Assembly: GCF_008973755.1 (NCBI RefSeq)
Contig: NZ_WBOM01000001.1
Span: forward strand, 186,001 to 250,000
Source of the DNA: Nitrincola alkalilacustris
GTDB lineage: Bacteria > Pseudomonadota > Gammaproteobacteria > Pseudomonadales > Balneatricaceae
Direction of reading: 5' to 3'
DNA length: 64,000 nt
How positions within the stretch are numbered: position 1 is the first letter of the stretch; every line of letters starts with the position of its first letter. The notes under the pieces are model-generated. The model saw nothing but the letters and a program-made list of their open reading frames with translations, did not search any database and had not been told where the DNA came from. Of the stretch, positions 28,201 through 37,094 are shown one piece after another. The position numbers were made by a program, and so were the translations under genes.

Positions 28201-29014
28201 TATCACCGGTCTGGAGCATACACACCTGGCGCGGTCGAAGGCTGAGGAGAAGATTCGCTTTCGCGATATCGTGGCGCAACCACGCAAGATCATCTCCAGC
28301 CCGACCTGGTCTGGCCTTGAGGATGAGCATGTCTCCTATAACGCCTGCTACACCAATGTGCATGAGCTGATTCCCTGGCGCACGCTGACCGGACGGCAGC
28401 AGTTCTATCAGGATCATGAGTGGATGCGCGCCTTTGGTGAAAGTCTGCTGGTGTATCGTCCGCCAATCAACACCAAGGCGGTGGCACCGATGCTGGGCAA
28501 GCGCTCCAACGGTAATCCCGAGAAGGCGCTGAACTGGATCACACCGCATCAGAAGTGGGGTATCCACAGCACCTACAGCGACAACCTGATGATGCTGACG
28601 CTTTCGCGTGGCGGCCCGATCGTCTGGATGAGCGAGGATGATGCAAAAGAGATCGGTGTTGAGGATAACGACTGGATCGAGCTGTTCAACACCAACGGGG
28701 CCATCTCGGCACGTGCGGTCGTGAGCCAGCGCGTCATGCCCGGCATGGTGATGATGTATCACGCTCAGGAGCGCATCGTGAATGTGCCCGGCTCCGAGAT
28801 CACCGGTACCCGTGGCGGTATCCATAACTCGGTGACCCGTGTCTGTCCGAAACCTACCCATATGATCGGTGGCTATGCCCATCAGGCGTATGGCTTCAAT
28901 TACTACGGTACGGTCGGTTCCAACCGTGATGAGTTTGTCATCGTGCGCAAGATGAAGCGTATCGACTGGCTGGACGGTGAAGGTAACGACTATGAGCAGG
29001 AGGCAGTGAAATGA
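25262..29014 (+). CDS. narG: Respiratory nitrate reductase alpha subunit
   Basis: The molybdenum catalytic subunit of membrane-bound nitrate reductase, 1250 residues, facing the cytoplasm and reducing nitrate to nitrite. The N-terminal FS0 cluster ligands are seen in [16 protein letters not shown] (His with cysteines) and EPRGCPRG. The [20 protein letters not shown] region holds the aspartate that ligates molybdenum in the family. The cofactor-binding middle and the C-terminal domain ([19 protein letters not shown]) are intact. It heads narGHJI and overlaps narH by an ATGA. Confidence 0.98.
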   Translation: [1250 protein letters not shown]

Positions 29015-30570
29015 AGATTCGCTCTCAGGTCGGTATGGTTCTGAATCTGGATAAGTGCATTGGATGCCACACCTGTTCAGTCACCTGCAAAAATGTCTGG
29101 ACCAGCCGTGAAGGGATGGAATACGCCTGGTTCAACAACGTCGAAACCAAGCCCGGCATCGGTTACCCGAAAGAGTGGGAAAACCAGGAAAAATGGAAAG
29201 GCGGTTGGTTGCGTCGTCCGGATGGACGTATCGAGCCGCGTATCGGTGGGCGTTTCCGCGTGTTGGCGAACATCTTCGCCAACCCGGATCTGCCGGGTAT
29301 CGATGACTACTATGAGCCGTTCGATTTCGATTATCAGCACCTGCACAATGCGCCGGAAGGCAAGCATCAGCCGGTGGCGCGTCCGCGATCACTGATCAGC
29401 GGACAGCGCATGAACAAGATCGAATGGGGTCCCAACTGGGAGGAGATCCTCGGTACCGAGTTTGCCAAGCGCCGCAAGGACAAGAACTTTGATCAGGTGC
29501 AGGCGGATATCTACGGTCAGTTTGAAAACACCTTCATGATGTATCTGCCACGCCTGTGCGAGCACTGTCTGAATCCGGCCTGTGTTGCGTCCTGTCCGAG
29601 CGGTGCGATCTACAAGCGTGATGAAGATGGCATCGTTCTGATCGATCAGGACAAGTGCCGTGGCTGGCGCATGTGCATCAGCGGCTGCCCCTACAAGAAG
29701 ATCTATTACAACTGGAAAACCGGCAAGTCGGAGAAGTGCATCTTCTGCTATCCGCGTATCGAAGCGGGCCTGCCGACCGTCTGTTCCGAGACCTGTGTCG
29801 GGCGTATCCGCTATCTCGGCGTGCTGCTTTATGACGCGGATCGCATCGAAGAGGTGGCAAGCACACCGGATGAGGGCGATCTGTATGAGAAACAGCTGGA
29901 GATCTTCCTTGATCCGTTCGACCCCAAGGTGATCGCTCAGGCGAAGCGTGATGGTATCGAGGATAACGTCATCAAAGCCGCGCAGCAGTCGCCGGTCTAC
30001 AAGATGGCGGTTGACTGGAAACTGGCACTGCCGCTGCATCCAGAGTATCGCACCCTGCCGATGGTCTGGTATGTGCCACCACTGTCGCCGATTCAGTCTG
30101 CGGCGGATTCCGGCAAGATCGGTCACTCCGGCGTGTTGCCAGATGTCGATAGCCTGAGAATTCCGGTGCGCTATCTGGCCAACCTGCTGACGGCAGGTGA
30201 CGAGAAACCCGTGCTGCTGGCGCTGAAACGCCTGCTGGCGATGCGCGAATTCAAGCGTGCTCAGCATGTCGAGAGAACTGAAAATCTGGCGGTGCTGGAG
30301 CAGGTGGGGTTGTCGGTCAATCAGGTTGAGGAGATGTATCGCTATCTGGCCATCGCCAACTATGAGGATCGCTTCGTGATTCCGAGCAGCCATCGTGAGC
30401 TGGCTCGCGAAGCTTTCCCGGAACGCAACGGCTGCGGTTTCACCTTCGGCAATGGCTGCCAGGGTGGTGACAGTGGGTTCAGCCTCTTCGGTGGCCAGAA
30501 ACAAACCACCACCATGGTGCAGAAACTCAGTGGGGTGCAGCAAGTTGACCCTGCATCACTGAAAGACTGA
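29011..30570 (+). CDS. narH: Respiratory nitrate reductase beta subunit
   Basis: Electron-transfer subunit of 519 residues with four iron-sulfur clusters. The cysteine groups are visible: CIGCHTCSVTCKNVW near residue 16, CEHCLNPACVASCPSGA, CRGWRMCISGCPYKK and CIFCYPRIEAGLPTVCSETC. In the third group a tryptophan replaces one cysteine, which in this family produces a 3Fe-4S cluster. It passes electrons from NarI haem to NarG. Confidence 0.98.
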   Translation: MKIRSQVGMVLNLDKCIGCHTCSVTCKNVWTSREGMEYAWFNNVETKPGIGYPKEWENQEKWKGGWLRRPDGRIEPRIGGRFRVLANIFANPDLPGIDDYYEPFDFDYQHLHNAPEGKHQPVARPRSLISGQRMNKIEWGPNWEEILGTEFAKRRKDKNFDQVQADIYGQFENTFMMYLPRLCEHCLNPACVASCPSGAIYKRDEDGIVLIDQDKCRGWRMCISGCPYKKIYYNWKTGKSEKCIFCYPRIEAGLPTVCSETCVGRIRYLGVLLYDADRIEEVASTPDEGDLYEKQLEIFLDPFDPKVIAQAKRDGIEDNVIKAAQQSPVYKMAVDWKLALPLHPEYRTLPMVWYVPPLSPIQSAADSGKIGHSGVLPDVDSLRIPVRYLANLLTAGDEKPVLLALKRLLAMREFKRAQHVERTENLAVLEQVGLSVNQVEEMYRYLAIANYEDRFVIPSSHRELAREAFPERNGCGFTFGNGCQGGDSGFSLFGGQKQTTTMVQKLSGVQQVDPASLKD

Positions 30571-30582
30571 CAGGAGAATATG

Positions 30583-31317
30583 ATGAAAAGTCTGACTGTG
30601 ATTGCACGATTGATGGATTACCCCTCAGCAGAGCTGATGGATGCACGCTGGGACATGATTAACTTCGTGCGTGAAGAAAAAAGCCTGTCGCCAGAGGTGC
30701 AGGAAAGCCTGGTTGCCTTTATCGACCAGCTTTGCACGACGGATCTGATGGATGCTCAGGAGGCCTATGTGGCCACCTTTGATCGCGGCCGCGCCATGTC
30801 ATTGCTGCTGTTTGAGCATGTGCATGGTGAGTCGCGCGACAGAGGCCAGGCGATGGTGGATCTGATGGCGGAGTATGAGAAGGCGGGTTTGCATCTGGAT
30901 GCCCGTGAGCTGCCCGACTATCTGCCGCTGTTTCTTGAATTTCTGTCCACGCGTGAAACGCCCGAAATAGTCCAGTGGCTGCAATCCATTGCGCACATTC
31001 TGGCGCTGCTGGCCGAGCGGCTACAGCAGCGTGACAGTGGCTATGCCTCACTCTTTGATGCTCTGCTCGGGATCAGTGATACCCAGGTGGACAGACAGGA
31101 GTTGGCTGAAAAGGTCGCCACCGAGGAGCGTGATGATACGCCAGAAGCGTTGGACAAGGTCTGGGAGGAGGAGATGGTGCAGTTCATCGGTGATCAGGGC
31201 TCTTCCTGTGGCCAGTCGGATGTTGTCCGCCAGCGTCGCGAAGAGCTGGGGCGGGTGCAGACACTGCACCTGCAGAATCTTCAGCCATCCGCTGTGAATG
31301 CAGCGGGTGAGCGCTGA
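30583..31317 (+). CDS. narJ: Nitrate reductase assembly chaperone
   Basis: TorD-like chaperone of 244-245 residues that helps insert the molybdenum cofactor into NarG before membrane attachment. The LMDYPSAELMDA opening and the acidic, helix-rich body (ELPDYLPLFLEFLS) are typical. Two adjacent ATG codons (30580 and 30583) follow CAGGAG; the second has the better spacing. It is not part of the mature enzyme. Confidence 0.95.
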   Translation: MKSLTVIARLMDYPSAELMDARWDMINFVREEKSLSPEVQESLVAFIDQLCTTDLMDAQEAYVATFDRGRAMSLLLFEHVHGESRDRGQAMVDLMAEYEKAGLHLDARELPDYLPLFLEFLSTRETPEIVQWLQSIAHILALLAERLQQRDSGYASLFDALLGISDTQVDRQELAEKVATEERDDTPEALDKVWEEEMVQFIGDQGSSCGQSDVVRQRREELGRVQTLHLQNLQPSAVNAAGER

Positions 31318-31334
31318 ATACGAGGAGAGATGTC

Positions 31335-32012
31335 ATGCAATATCTGAATAGTCTGTTGTTTGGGGTCTACCCCTATGTCGCACTGGCGATCTTCTTCATC
31401 GGCAGCTGGCTGCGTTATGACCACGCCCAGTTCACCTGGAAGGCGGGTTCCAGTCAGATGGTCAGCAAGTCCGGTATGCGGCTGGCCAGCAACCTGTTTC
31501 ATGTCGGGATTCTGGTGATCTTCTTCGGCCATCTGGTCGGCCTGCTGACCCCCTCCTGGATGTACGAGCCGTTCATGACGGCTGGAACCAAGCAGATCAT
31601 GGCGATCGCCGTTGGTGGTGTTGCCGGGATCATGTGCTGGATCGGCTCCTTCCTGCTGCTCAAGCGCAGGCTGACCGATCCCCGTGTCCGTGCCACTGGC
31701 AGTGCTGCCGATACACTGGTGATCGCCATCCTGTGGGTGCAGGTCACACTGGGCCTGCTGACCATTATTCCGAGCCTGGGGCATCTGGATGGATCGGTGA
31801 TGAAGCAGTTGTCGCACTGGGCTCAGGCGGTCGTGACCTTCCAGGGTAATCCGGCAGTACATATCGAAGGCGTCAGCTTTATCTACAAGCTGCATATCTT
31901 CCTGGGGATCACCATCTTTGTGATTTTCCCCTTCACCCGGTTGGTTCATGTCTGGAGTGTGCCGCTTGAATATCTGACACGTCGTTATCAACTGGTGCGC
32001 AAACGCGGTTAA
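31335..32012 (+). CDS. narI: Respiratory nitrate reductase gamma subunit (cytochrome b)
   Basis: Membrane dihaem subunit of 225 residues with about five helices that oxidises quinol and anchors NarGH. Haem-ligand histidines are expected in VIFFGHLVGLL and in the LHIFLGITIF/TRLVHVWS helix; both are present. It closes narGHJI and is followed by two strong hairpins before the isomerase gene. Confidence 0.96.
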   Translation: MQYLNSLLFGVYPYVALAIFFIGSWLRYDHAQFTWKAGSSQMVSKSGMRLASNLFHVGILVIFFGHLVGLLTPSWMYEPFMTAGTKQIMAIAVGGVAGIMCWIGSFLLLKRRLTDPRVRATGSAADTLVIAILWVQVTLGLLTIIPSLGHLDGSVMKQLSHWAQAVVTFQGNPAVHIEGVSFIYKLHIFLGITIFVIFPFTRLVHVWSVPLEYLTRRYQLVRKRG

Positions 32013-32018
32013 TGAGCG

Positions 32019-32082
32019 GGGCCGGGTCAGCGCCCGGCCCATCGTACCGGCACCGCACCGTAAGTTGTTAGCGGTGCCGGTA
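32019..32082 (+). terminator. Two consecutive hairpins after narI
   Basis: The first pairs GGGCCGGG (32019-32026) with CCCGGCCC (32033-32040) over six bases. The second pairs TACCGGCACCGC (32045-32056) with GCGGTGCCGGTA (32071-32082) over 14 bases. No T-run follows. They could stabilise narGHJI mRNA, or reduce readthrough into the following accessory genes. Confidence 0.6.
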
Positions 32083-32105
32083 TCACTGAATACAGGAGAG
32101 ATAAG

Positions 32106-32915
32106 ATGCAAACCATACCGGTTACTCAACTGGATGCGCAGGAGCTGGCGCAACTGTTTCCCGAAGTGCGCATCGCCGATGAAGTGCTGGCCGACGACGA
32201 GATCGCCCGCGAGATTCAGCACCACCCGCATGACAGCCTGGAAGAAGCCTGGCACGCAGCCGCCAGAAGTCTGGTGGTGAAACGCCTGCTGGAGAAGCGT
32301 GCGATCGAGATGGGTCTGACCATCGAGGATGAGAGCGAACGCTTTGCGATGGTGCTGGAGCAGGAGCTGGACGTACCTGATCCGGATGAGGCGGCCTGCG
32401 AGCGCTATTACAACCAGAACCCGCAACGCTTTCGCTCACCCACGCTGCTGGCCGTGCGTCATATTCTGCTGGCTGCCGCACCGGATGATCAGGAACTGCG
32501 CGACAGCCAGCGTCAACTGGCAGACGTGTTACTGGCGCAACTGGCAGAGAACGCTGAATCCTTTACTCATCTGGCACAGCAGTTCTCTGCCTGCGAATCG
32601 CGCCATCAGGCAGGTCAACTGGGGCAGATCAGCAAGGGGCAGACGGTGGAGGAGTTTGAACGCCAGATACAGGATCTGCCTGTCGGCCTGCATGCCTCAC
32701 CGATTGAGAGCCGTTATGGCTGGCATCTGGTTGCCATAGATCAACGCATCGAGGGCGAAGTGCTGCCCTATCAGGCGGTCAAGGGGCGGATTTTTCAGAT
32801 GCTGCTGGAAAGCGTGACAAGACGTGCACTGAAACAGTATCTGCAGGTGCTGGCGACACAGGCACCGGTACTGGGTATTGATATGGGGCAAGGTGATTCA
32901 CCCTTGATGCAGTAA
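32106..32915 (+). CDS. Parvulin-type peptidyl-prolyl isomerase (NifM/PpiC-like)
   Basis: A 269-residue protein with a helical N-terminal part (residues 1-110) and a rotamase domain from about 115 (VRHILLAAAPDD, then GQLGQISKGQTVEEFERQ and SRYGWHLVAI). There is no signal peptide, so it should act in the cytoplasm, like NifM. A gene of this type follows narGHJI in pseudomonads, where it is thought to aid maturation of nitrate reductase; that role is an inference here. AGGAGAG precedes the ATG. Confidence 0.85.
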   Translation: MQTIPVTQLDAQELAQLFPEVRIADEVLADDEIAREIQHHPHDSLEEAWHAAARSLVVKRLLEKRAIEMGLTIEDESERFAMVLEQELDVPDPDEAACERYYNQNPQRFRSPTLLAVRHILLAAAPDDQELRDSQRQLADVLLAQLAENAESFTHLAQQFSACESRHQAGQLGQISKGQTVEEFERQIQDLPVGLHASPIESRYGWHLVAIDQRIEGEVLPYQAVKGRIFQMLLESVTRRALKQYLQVLATQAPVLGIDMGQGDSPLMQ

Positions 32916-32973
32916 TGTAAAGCAGTTATGTACTCAATTATGTAAGCCTGACGCTGGATAGCCGGAGTAAGAG

Positions 32974-33525
32974 ATGGGTCATGTAACGCAGAATACACCC
33001 TTTAATGCCTTGAATATTGCACTGCTGACCGTCTCTGACACGCGTGAGTTGTCGTCTGATGAGTCAGGTAATCTACTGCAGCAACGTATCGAGAGTGCGG
33101 GCCATCAGCTCGCTGAGCGGCAGATCGTGAAGGATGATATCTATCAGATCCGAGCGGTGGTGTCGCACTGGATCGCTTCTGAGCAGGTTCATGCCATCGT
33201 GATTACCGGCGGGACAGGGTTCGGTGATCGGGATAACACGCCAGAGGCGCTGTCACCTCTGTTTGATAAGCAGGTCGAGGGTTATGGCGAACTGTTCCGA
33301 CAGCTGTCATTCAACAGTATCGGCACCTCGTCAATGCAGTCCAGAGCTTTGGCAGGCATCGCTAATAAAAAAGTCGTGTTTGCGATGCCCGGTTCCCCCA
33401 GAGCCTGTGCTCTGGCCTGGGATGAGCTGATTCAGCCGCAACTGGATGCGCGTCAGCGTCCGTGTAATTTTGTGGCCATGGTCGTGTCGCAGGCCTCCTC
33501 TTGTCAGTCAAGAGCCAACCAATAG
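32974..33525 (+). CDS. moaB: Molybdenum cofactor biosynthesis protein B
   Basis: MoaB/Mog-type protein of 183 residues that adenylates molybdopterin or supports that step. The family motifs ITGGTGFGDRDNTPEAL and FAMPGSPRACALAWDELI are intact. Its place between the nitrate reductase genes and moeA supports a role in making cofactor for NarG. The ATG at 32974 is weakly supported by GAGTAAGAG. Confidence 0.93.
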   Translation: MGHVTQNTPFNALNIALLTVSDTRELSSDESGNLLQQRIESAGHQLAERQIVKDDIYQIRAVVSHWIASEQVHAIVITGGTGFGDRDNTPEALSPLFDKQVEGYGELFRQLSFNSIGTSSMQSRALAGIANKKVVFAMPGSPRACALAWDELIQPQLDARQRPCNFVAMVVSQASSCQSRANQ

Positions 33526-33578
33526 CCAGACACGTGCCTGAGCGGAACTGTTGCAGTTAAGTCTGCGAGGAAATTGAT

Positions 33579-34850
33579 ATGAAACATCAGTGTGGTTGTG
33601 ATGCCGGTGGTCATAAGCCGCTATTGCCGGTGGATGATGCCAGAAAGCAATTGCTGGCCTCGGCTGAATGCCTGGTTGCGCCGGAGCCCTGCGCACTGAA
33701 ATACGCGTCGGGCCGCGTGCTGGCGCAGTCACTGGTTGCCTCCGTGATGGTACCGCCGCTGGATAACAGCGCGATGGATGGTTATGCGTTATGCCATGAT
33801 GAATTGCCGGATTCTCGGGTGATGAGCGTCAGCCAGCGCATCCCCGCAGGCGCACAGCCGGATCCTCTGCAGCCGGGCACCTGTTGTCGTATCTTCACCG
33901 GAGCGCCCATGCCTCGCGGTGCAGATACCGTGGTGATGCAGGAACATGTGGTTTGTCAGGAGGATGGCAGCATTCGTTTCCCGCCGATGATTCATCCTGA
34001 GTCTAATGTGCGCTATGCCGGTGAAGATCTCATGCCCGGCGATCATCTGCTGAATGCCGGAGTGCGTCTGGGGCCTGCCGAGTGTGGTGTGCTGGCCAGT
34101 CAGGGTGTCGGTGAGGTGATGGTTTATCGTCGCCTTAAAGTGGCGATCCTGTCGACCGGTGATGAACTGATTCAGCCGGGCGTACGCTGGACTCAGGGTA
34201 AACTCTACAACAGCAATCGCTATACGCTGGCCGCCGGGATAGAAAGCCTGGGCATGGAAGTCGTCGAGCTTGAAATAAATAACGGCATAGTGCCGGATAC
34301 CCCCGAAGATACCCGTGCAGCCCTGCTGGATGCCAGTGAACGGGCAGACGTCATCATCAGTACCGGTGGTGTATCAGTCGGTGAGGAAGATTATGTGCGC
34401 CTCAGCGTAGAAGCGCTGGGTGAGATCAATCTCTGGGGCATCGCGATCAAACCGGGCAAGCCTTTCGCTTTCGGGCAGGTTCAGGGCACCCCTTTTCTTG
34501 GCTTGCCGGGTAATCCCGCTGCCGCCATGGTTACATTTGACCTGCTGGCCAGCGCCTATCTGAAGCGCTGCCAGGGGCGCAGCCCGCAGCCGCTCAGAAG
34601 ATTCAGCGTGGCCTCAGGTTTCAGTCGCGATAAAACACTGTCTCGTCAGGAGTATATTCGAGCTTCGCTGATATCGGGCGATAAGTCGCAGCCAGGCAGT
34701 GCGCTGGTGGCGGTCTCGGCAGGTGATCAGGGGTCGGGTGTCTTGAGCACGGCCTGTCTGGCAGATGGTTATCTGGTGATCCCACCGGCAACACGTATCA
34801 ACAAAGGTGAGCGGTATGATTTTTTGTCCTACGCAGATTTCCGCTGGTAA
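33579..34850 (+). CDS. moeA: Molybdopterin molybdenumtransferase
   Basis: MoeA inserts molybdate into adenylated molybdopterin. It has 423 residues, with the opening LLPVDDARKQLL, the PPLDNSAMDGYAL block, the STGDEL motif and the GLPGNPAAAMVTFD segment near the end. An added N-terminal stretch, KHQCGCDAGGHK, is rich in Cys and His and is seen in some homologues. The 3' end overlaps the start of the Crp/Fnr gene by 35 bases, so the two are translationally linked. Confidence 0.95.
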   Translation: MKHQCGCDAGGHKPLLPVDDARKQLLASAECLVAPEPCALKYASGRVLAQSLVASVMVPPLDNSAMDGYALCHDELPDSRVMSVSQRIPAGAQPDPLQPGTCCRIFTGAPMPRGADTVVMQEHVVCQEDGSIRFPPMIHPESNVRYAGEDLMPGDHLLNAGVRLGPAECGVLASQGVGEVMVYRRLKVAILSTGDELIQPGVRWTQGKLYNSNRYTLAAGIESLGMEVVELEINNGIVPDTPEDTRAALLDASERADVIISTGGVSVGEEDYVRLSVEALGEINLWGIAIKPGKPFAFGQVQGTPFLGLPGNPAAAMVTFDLLASAYLKRCQGRSPQPLRRFSVASGFSRDKTLSRQEYIRASLISGDKSQPGSALVAVSAGDQGSGVLSTACLADGYLVIPPATRINKGERYDFLSYADFRW

Positions 34851-35592
34851 GTGTATTGAAGTAGAGCAGCCGGATCAGCATCAGCCGGGGGAGCAGACAA
34901 AATGCAGAGACAACTGCCTTATCCGCCAGCACTCACTCTTTTGCTGCCTCAATGATGACAGCTTTACCACCTTGATCAGCCAGGCCCGAAGCATCCGCTT
35001 TGCCGCTCATCAGATGATCTATCGTGAGGGCGAGGCGGCCAGTCGCTTTTACCTGCTGCTGGAGGGCTGTGTGAAGCTGTTCAGGCCCACGGCGGATGGC
35101 AGCGAACGTGTGATAGACGCAATTCAGTCCTACCATACACTGGGCGAAACCGATATTTTCTGTCAGACCCACTGTTACAGCTGCTTTGCCGAGACCCTGC
35201 AACCGAGCCATGTGATCAGTTTTCCGGCAGCGGCCTATCGCGAACTGGTGGCTGAAGACAAGCAGAGCTCCGAAAAACTGATCAACTATTTTGCCGAATC
35301 TCTGAAACGCAAGAATTTTGATCTTGAAGTGATGATCAACTGTGCCGCAAGAGAGCGTGTGATCATCTATGTCCGACAGCTGCTGTCAGATATGAATGCG
35401 ACCACTCAACTGCACAACAAAGCAGTAGTGCATCTGCCGATGGCCAAGTGTCAGGTGGCGGCTCGCCTGGCGATGAAGCCCGAGACTTTTTCCAGAATTC
35501 TGGCGGATCTCAAGCTCGAAGGGCTGCTGGATGTGGTGCGCAGCAATATCCTGATCGCAGATGTGAGCCGTTTTATGCGGGAGACCGATTAG
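34816..35592 (+). CDS. Crp/Fnr-family regulator, Dnr-like
   Basis: A 258-residue regulator with an N-terminal cyclic-nucleotide-binding-like domain (IYREGEAASRFYLLLEGCVKLF) and a C-terminal helix-turn-helix (KCQVAARLAMKPETFSRILADL). The Dnr subgroup governs denitrification in pseudomonads in response to NO or nitrate, and a dnrE-type gene lies in the nar region of Pseudomonas stutzeri. Unusually, it carries many cysteines: C4, C13, C30, C34, C43 and C44 near the N terminus and a CxxxCxxC group in the sensor domain. An FNR-like iron-sulfur sensor is possible. The ATG at 34816 follows AGGTGAG and lies inside moeA. Confidence 0.85.
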   Translation: MIFCPTQISAGKCIEVEQPDQHQPGEQTKCRDNCLIRQHSLFCCLNDDSFTTLISQARSIRFAAHQMIYREGEAASRFYLLLEGCVKLFRPTADGSERVIDAIQSYHTLGETDIFCQTHCYSCFAETLQPSHVISFPAAAYRELVAEDKQSSEKLINYFAESLKRKNFDLEVMINCAARERVIIYVRQLLSDMNATTQLHNKAVVHLPMAKCQVAARLAMKPETFSRILADLKLEGLLDVVRSNILIADVSRFMRETD

Positions 35593-35640
35593 CTTCAGTC
35601 GTTAACTGAAGGGTTAACTGAAGAGTTAAATGGAGGTTAT

Positions 35641-36009
35641 ATGAGACGTAAACAGCTGCCTCTGATCTATGCCTGCTCCGGCTGCTCGGATGTGGCGCAG
35701 CTCGCGAACGAAGTTGCCGTCAGGCTGGATCATGCCGGAGAAGCCGAGATGTCATGCATATCCGGCGTGGGTGGCAAGGTGCCGGCACTGCTTCGCACCG
35801 CCAGAAGCGGGCGTCCAATTGTGGTGATTGATGGTTGCCAGCTGCACTGCGCTCAAGCCTGCCTGCAAAATGCCGACATTGAGCCGTCCATCCATGTGAA
35901 ACTCTATGAGCAGGGGTTCAAAAAGCACTATGGACAACTGGTCAGTGAAGAGAATATCCAGGAAGTGGAAACTCAGGTGCTGCGAATCGTCACGCAACTG
36001 AAGGAATAA
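35641..36009 (+). CDS. Putative zinc-binding DGC-domain protein
   Basis: A 122-residue protein with cysteines in YACSGCSDVAQLAN, MSCISGVGG and IDGCQLHCAQACL, the pattern of the DGC-domain family. Similar small proteins lie beside denitrification and anaerobic respiration genes, but a biochemical function is not known to me. It follows the Crp/Fnr gene by 48 bases with GGAGG before the ATG, so it probably shares that transcript. It is convergent with moaA, 19 bases apart. Confidence 0.75.
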   Translation: MRRKQLPLIYACSGCSDVAQLANEVAVRLDHAGEAEMSCISGVGGKVPALLRTARSGRPIVVIDGCQLHCAQACLQNADIEPSIHVKLYEQGFKKHYGQLVSEENIQEVETQVLRIVTQLKE

Positions 36010-36028
36010 TCGTCCCGCAACGCAAAGT

Positions 36029-37036
36029 TTAACCGCCGCTTGAATTCATGAAACGCACAATCTGAACATCCCCGTCGGTGGTGAAATGGTGCTGTTCCGG
36101 CTTAAGCTCGATGGCATTGATAATCGCTTCGCGCAGCGGTGTGTTATCCCGCGGATAGCGACGCAGAATAGTGCGCAGATCCACCGAATGCTCATTTCCC
36201 AGACACAGCAACAGACGCCCTTCGGCCGTGACTCTGACCCGATTGCATTCGCTGCAGAAGTTATGGCTGTGAGGAGAGATAAAACCGATGCGGCTGCGGC
36301 TGTCAGCCATCTTGAAGTAGCGCGAAGGGCCACCGGTTTTCATACCGGCAGGCTGCAGGGCATAGCGTTGTTCGATAATCTGCTGCACATCATCACTGGA
36401 ACAGTAGGTTTCATGCCGGTTGTGCTCGGAGATCACACCCAGCGGCATCTCCTCGATAAAGCTGATATCCAGTTCCAGCCTGCGCACCAGCTCGATCAGA
36501 TCCAGCACCTCATCATCATTGCGCCCACGCATGATGACAGCATTCAGCTTGATTCCCTCAAAGCCAACCGCCCGCGCGGCCTCTATGCCTTCAAGCACCT
36601 TATCCAGATCACCATTACGTGTGATACGTCGGAATTTTGCCGGATCCAGCGAGTCCAGACTGATATTCAAACGTTTCAGACCTGCCGCCTTCAAAGACCC
36701 GGCAAAATGGCTCAACTGAGTGCCATTCGTGGTCATGGCAAAGTCCTGCAGCCCCAGCTGCCCGATATGCCCTACCAGATCCAACAGATCGCGTCGCACC
36801 AGTGGCTCGCCGCCGGTAAGACGAATTTTCTCCACCCCCAGGCTGACAAACACCGACGCGATCCGCCCGATCTCCTCCAGCGACAGCACCTGCTCACGCG
36901 GCAGAAAAGTCATGTTTTCGCTCATGCAGTAAACACAACGCAGGTCACACCGGTCGGTAACTGACAAGCGGACATAATTGACCTGACGACCAAAACGATC
37001 GATCAGTGGTGAGGGTGGTGTATAAAACTTATTCAT
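36029..37036 (-). CDS. moaA: GTP 3',8-cyclase (molybdenum cofactor biosynthesis)
   Basis: Radical SAM enzyme that starts molybdopterin synthesis from GTP, 335 residues. The first cluster is ligated by C30, C34 and C37 (CDLRCVYC), with GGEPLVRRD after it. The second cluster uses the FCSECNRVR and LLLCLGN cysteines. The chain ends in the conserved Gly-Gly needed for activation. GAGG lies just before the ATG. It is transcribed toward the narG-side genes, and a candidate NarL site sits 59-74 bases upstream. Confidence 0.95.
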   Translation of the reverse strand: MNKFYTPPSPLIDRFGRQVNYVRLSVTDRCDLRCVYCMSENMTFLPREQVLSLEEIGRIASVFVSLGVEKIRLTGGEPLVRRDLLDLVGHIGQLGLQDFAMTTNGTQLSHFAGSLKAAGLKRLNISLDSLDPAKFRRITRNGDLDKVLEGIEAARAVGFEGIKLNAVIMRGRNDDEVLDLIELVRRLELDISFIEEMPLGVISEHNRHETYCSSDDVQQIIEQRYALQPAGMKTGGPSRYFKMADSRSRIGFISPHSHNFCSECNRVRVTAEGRLLLCLGNEHSVDLRTILRRYPRDNTPLREAIINAIELKPEQHHFTTDGDVQIVRFMNSSGG

Positions 37037-37094
37037 GAAGGCCTCGCGCGGTAGCTATCAGAACAGTTATACCAGCATGCGTGCTGCAGACCGA

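Noticed and set aside
25829-28882. Long open frames on the minus strand opposite narG, and similar ones opposite soxA (4812-7664)
   Set aside because: They lie antisense to strongly conserved genes, have no ribosome sites and no recognisable domains; codon bias of the real gene explains the lack of stops.
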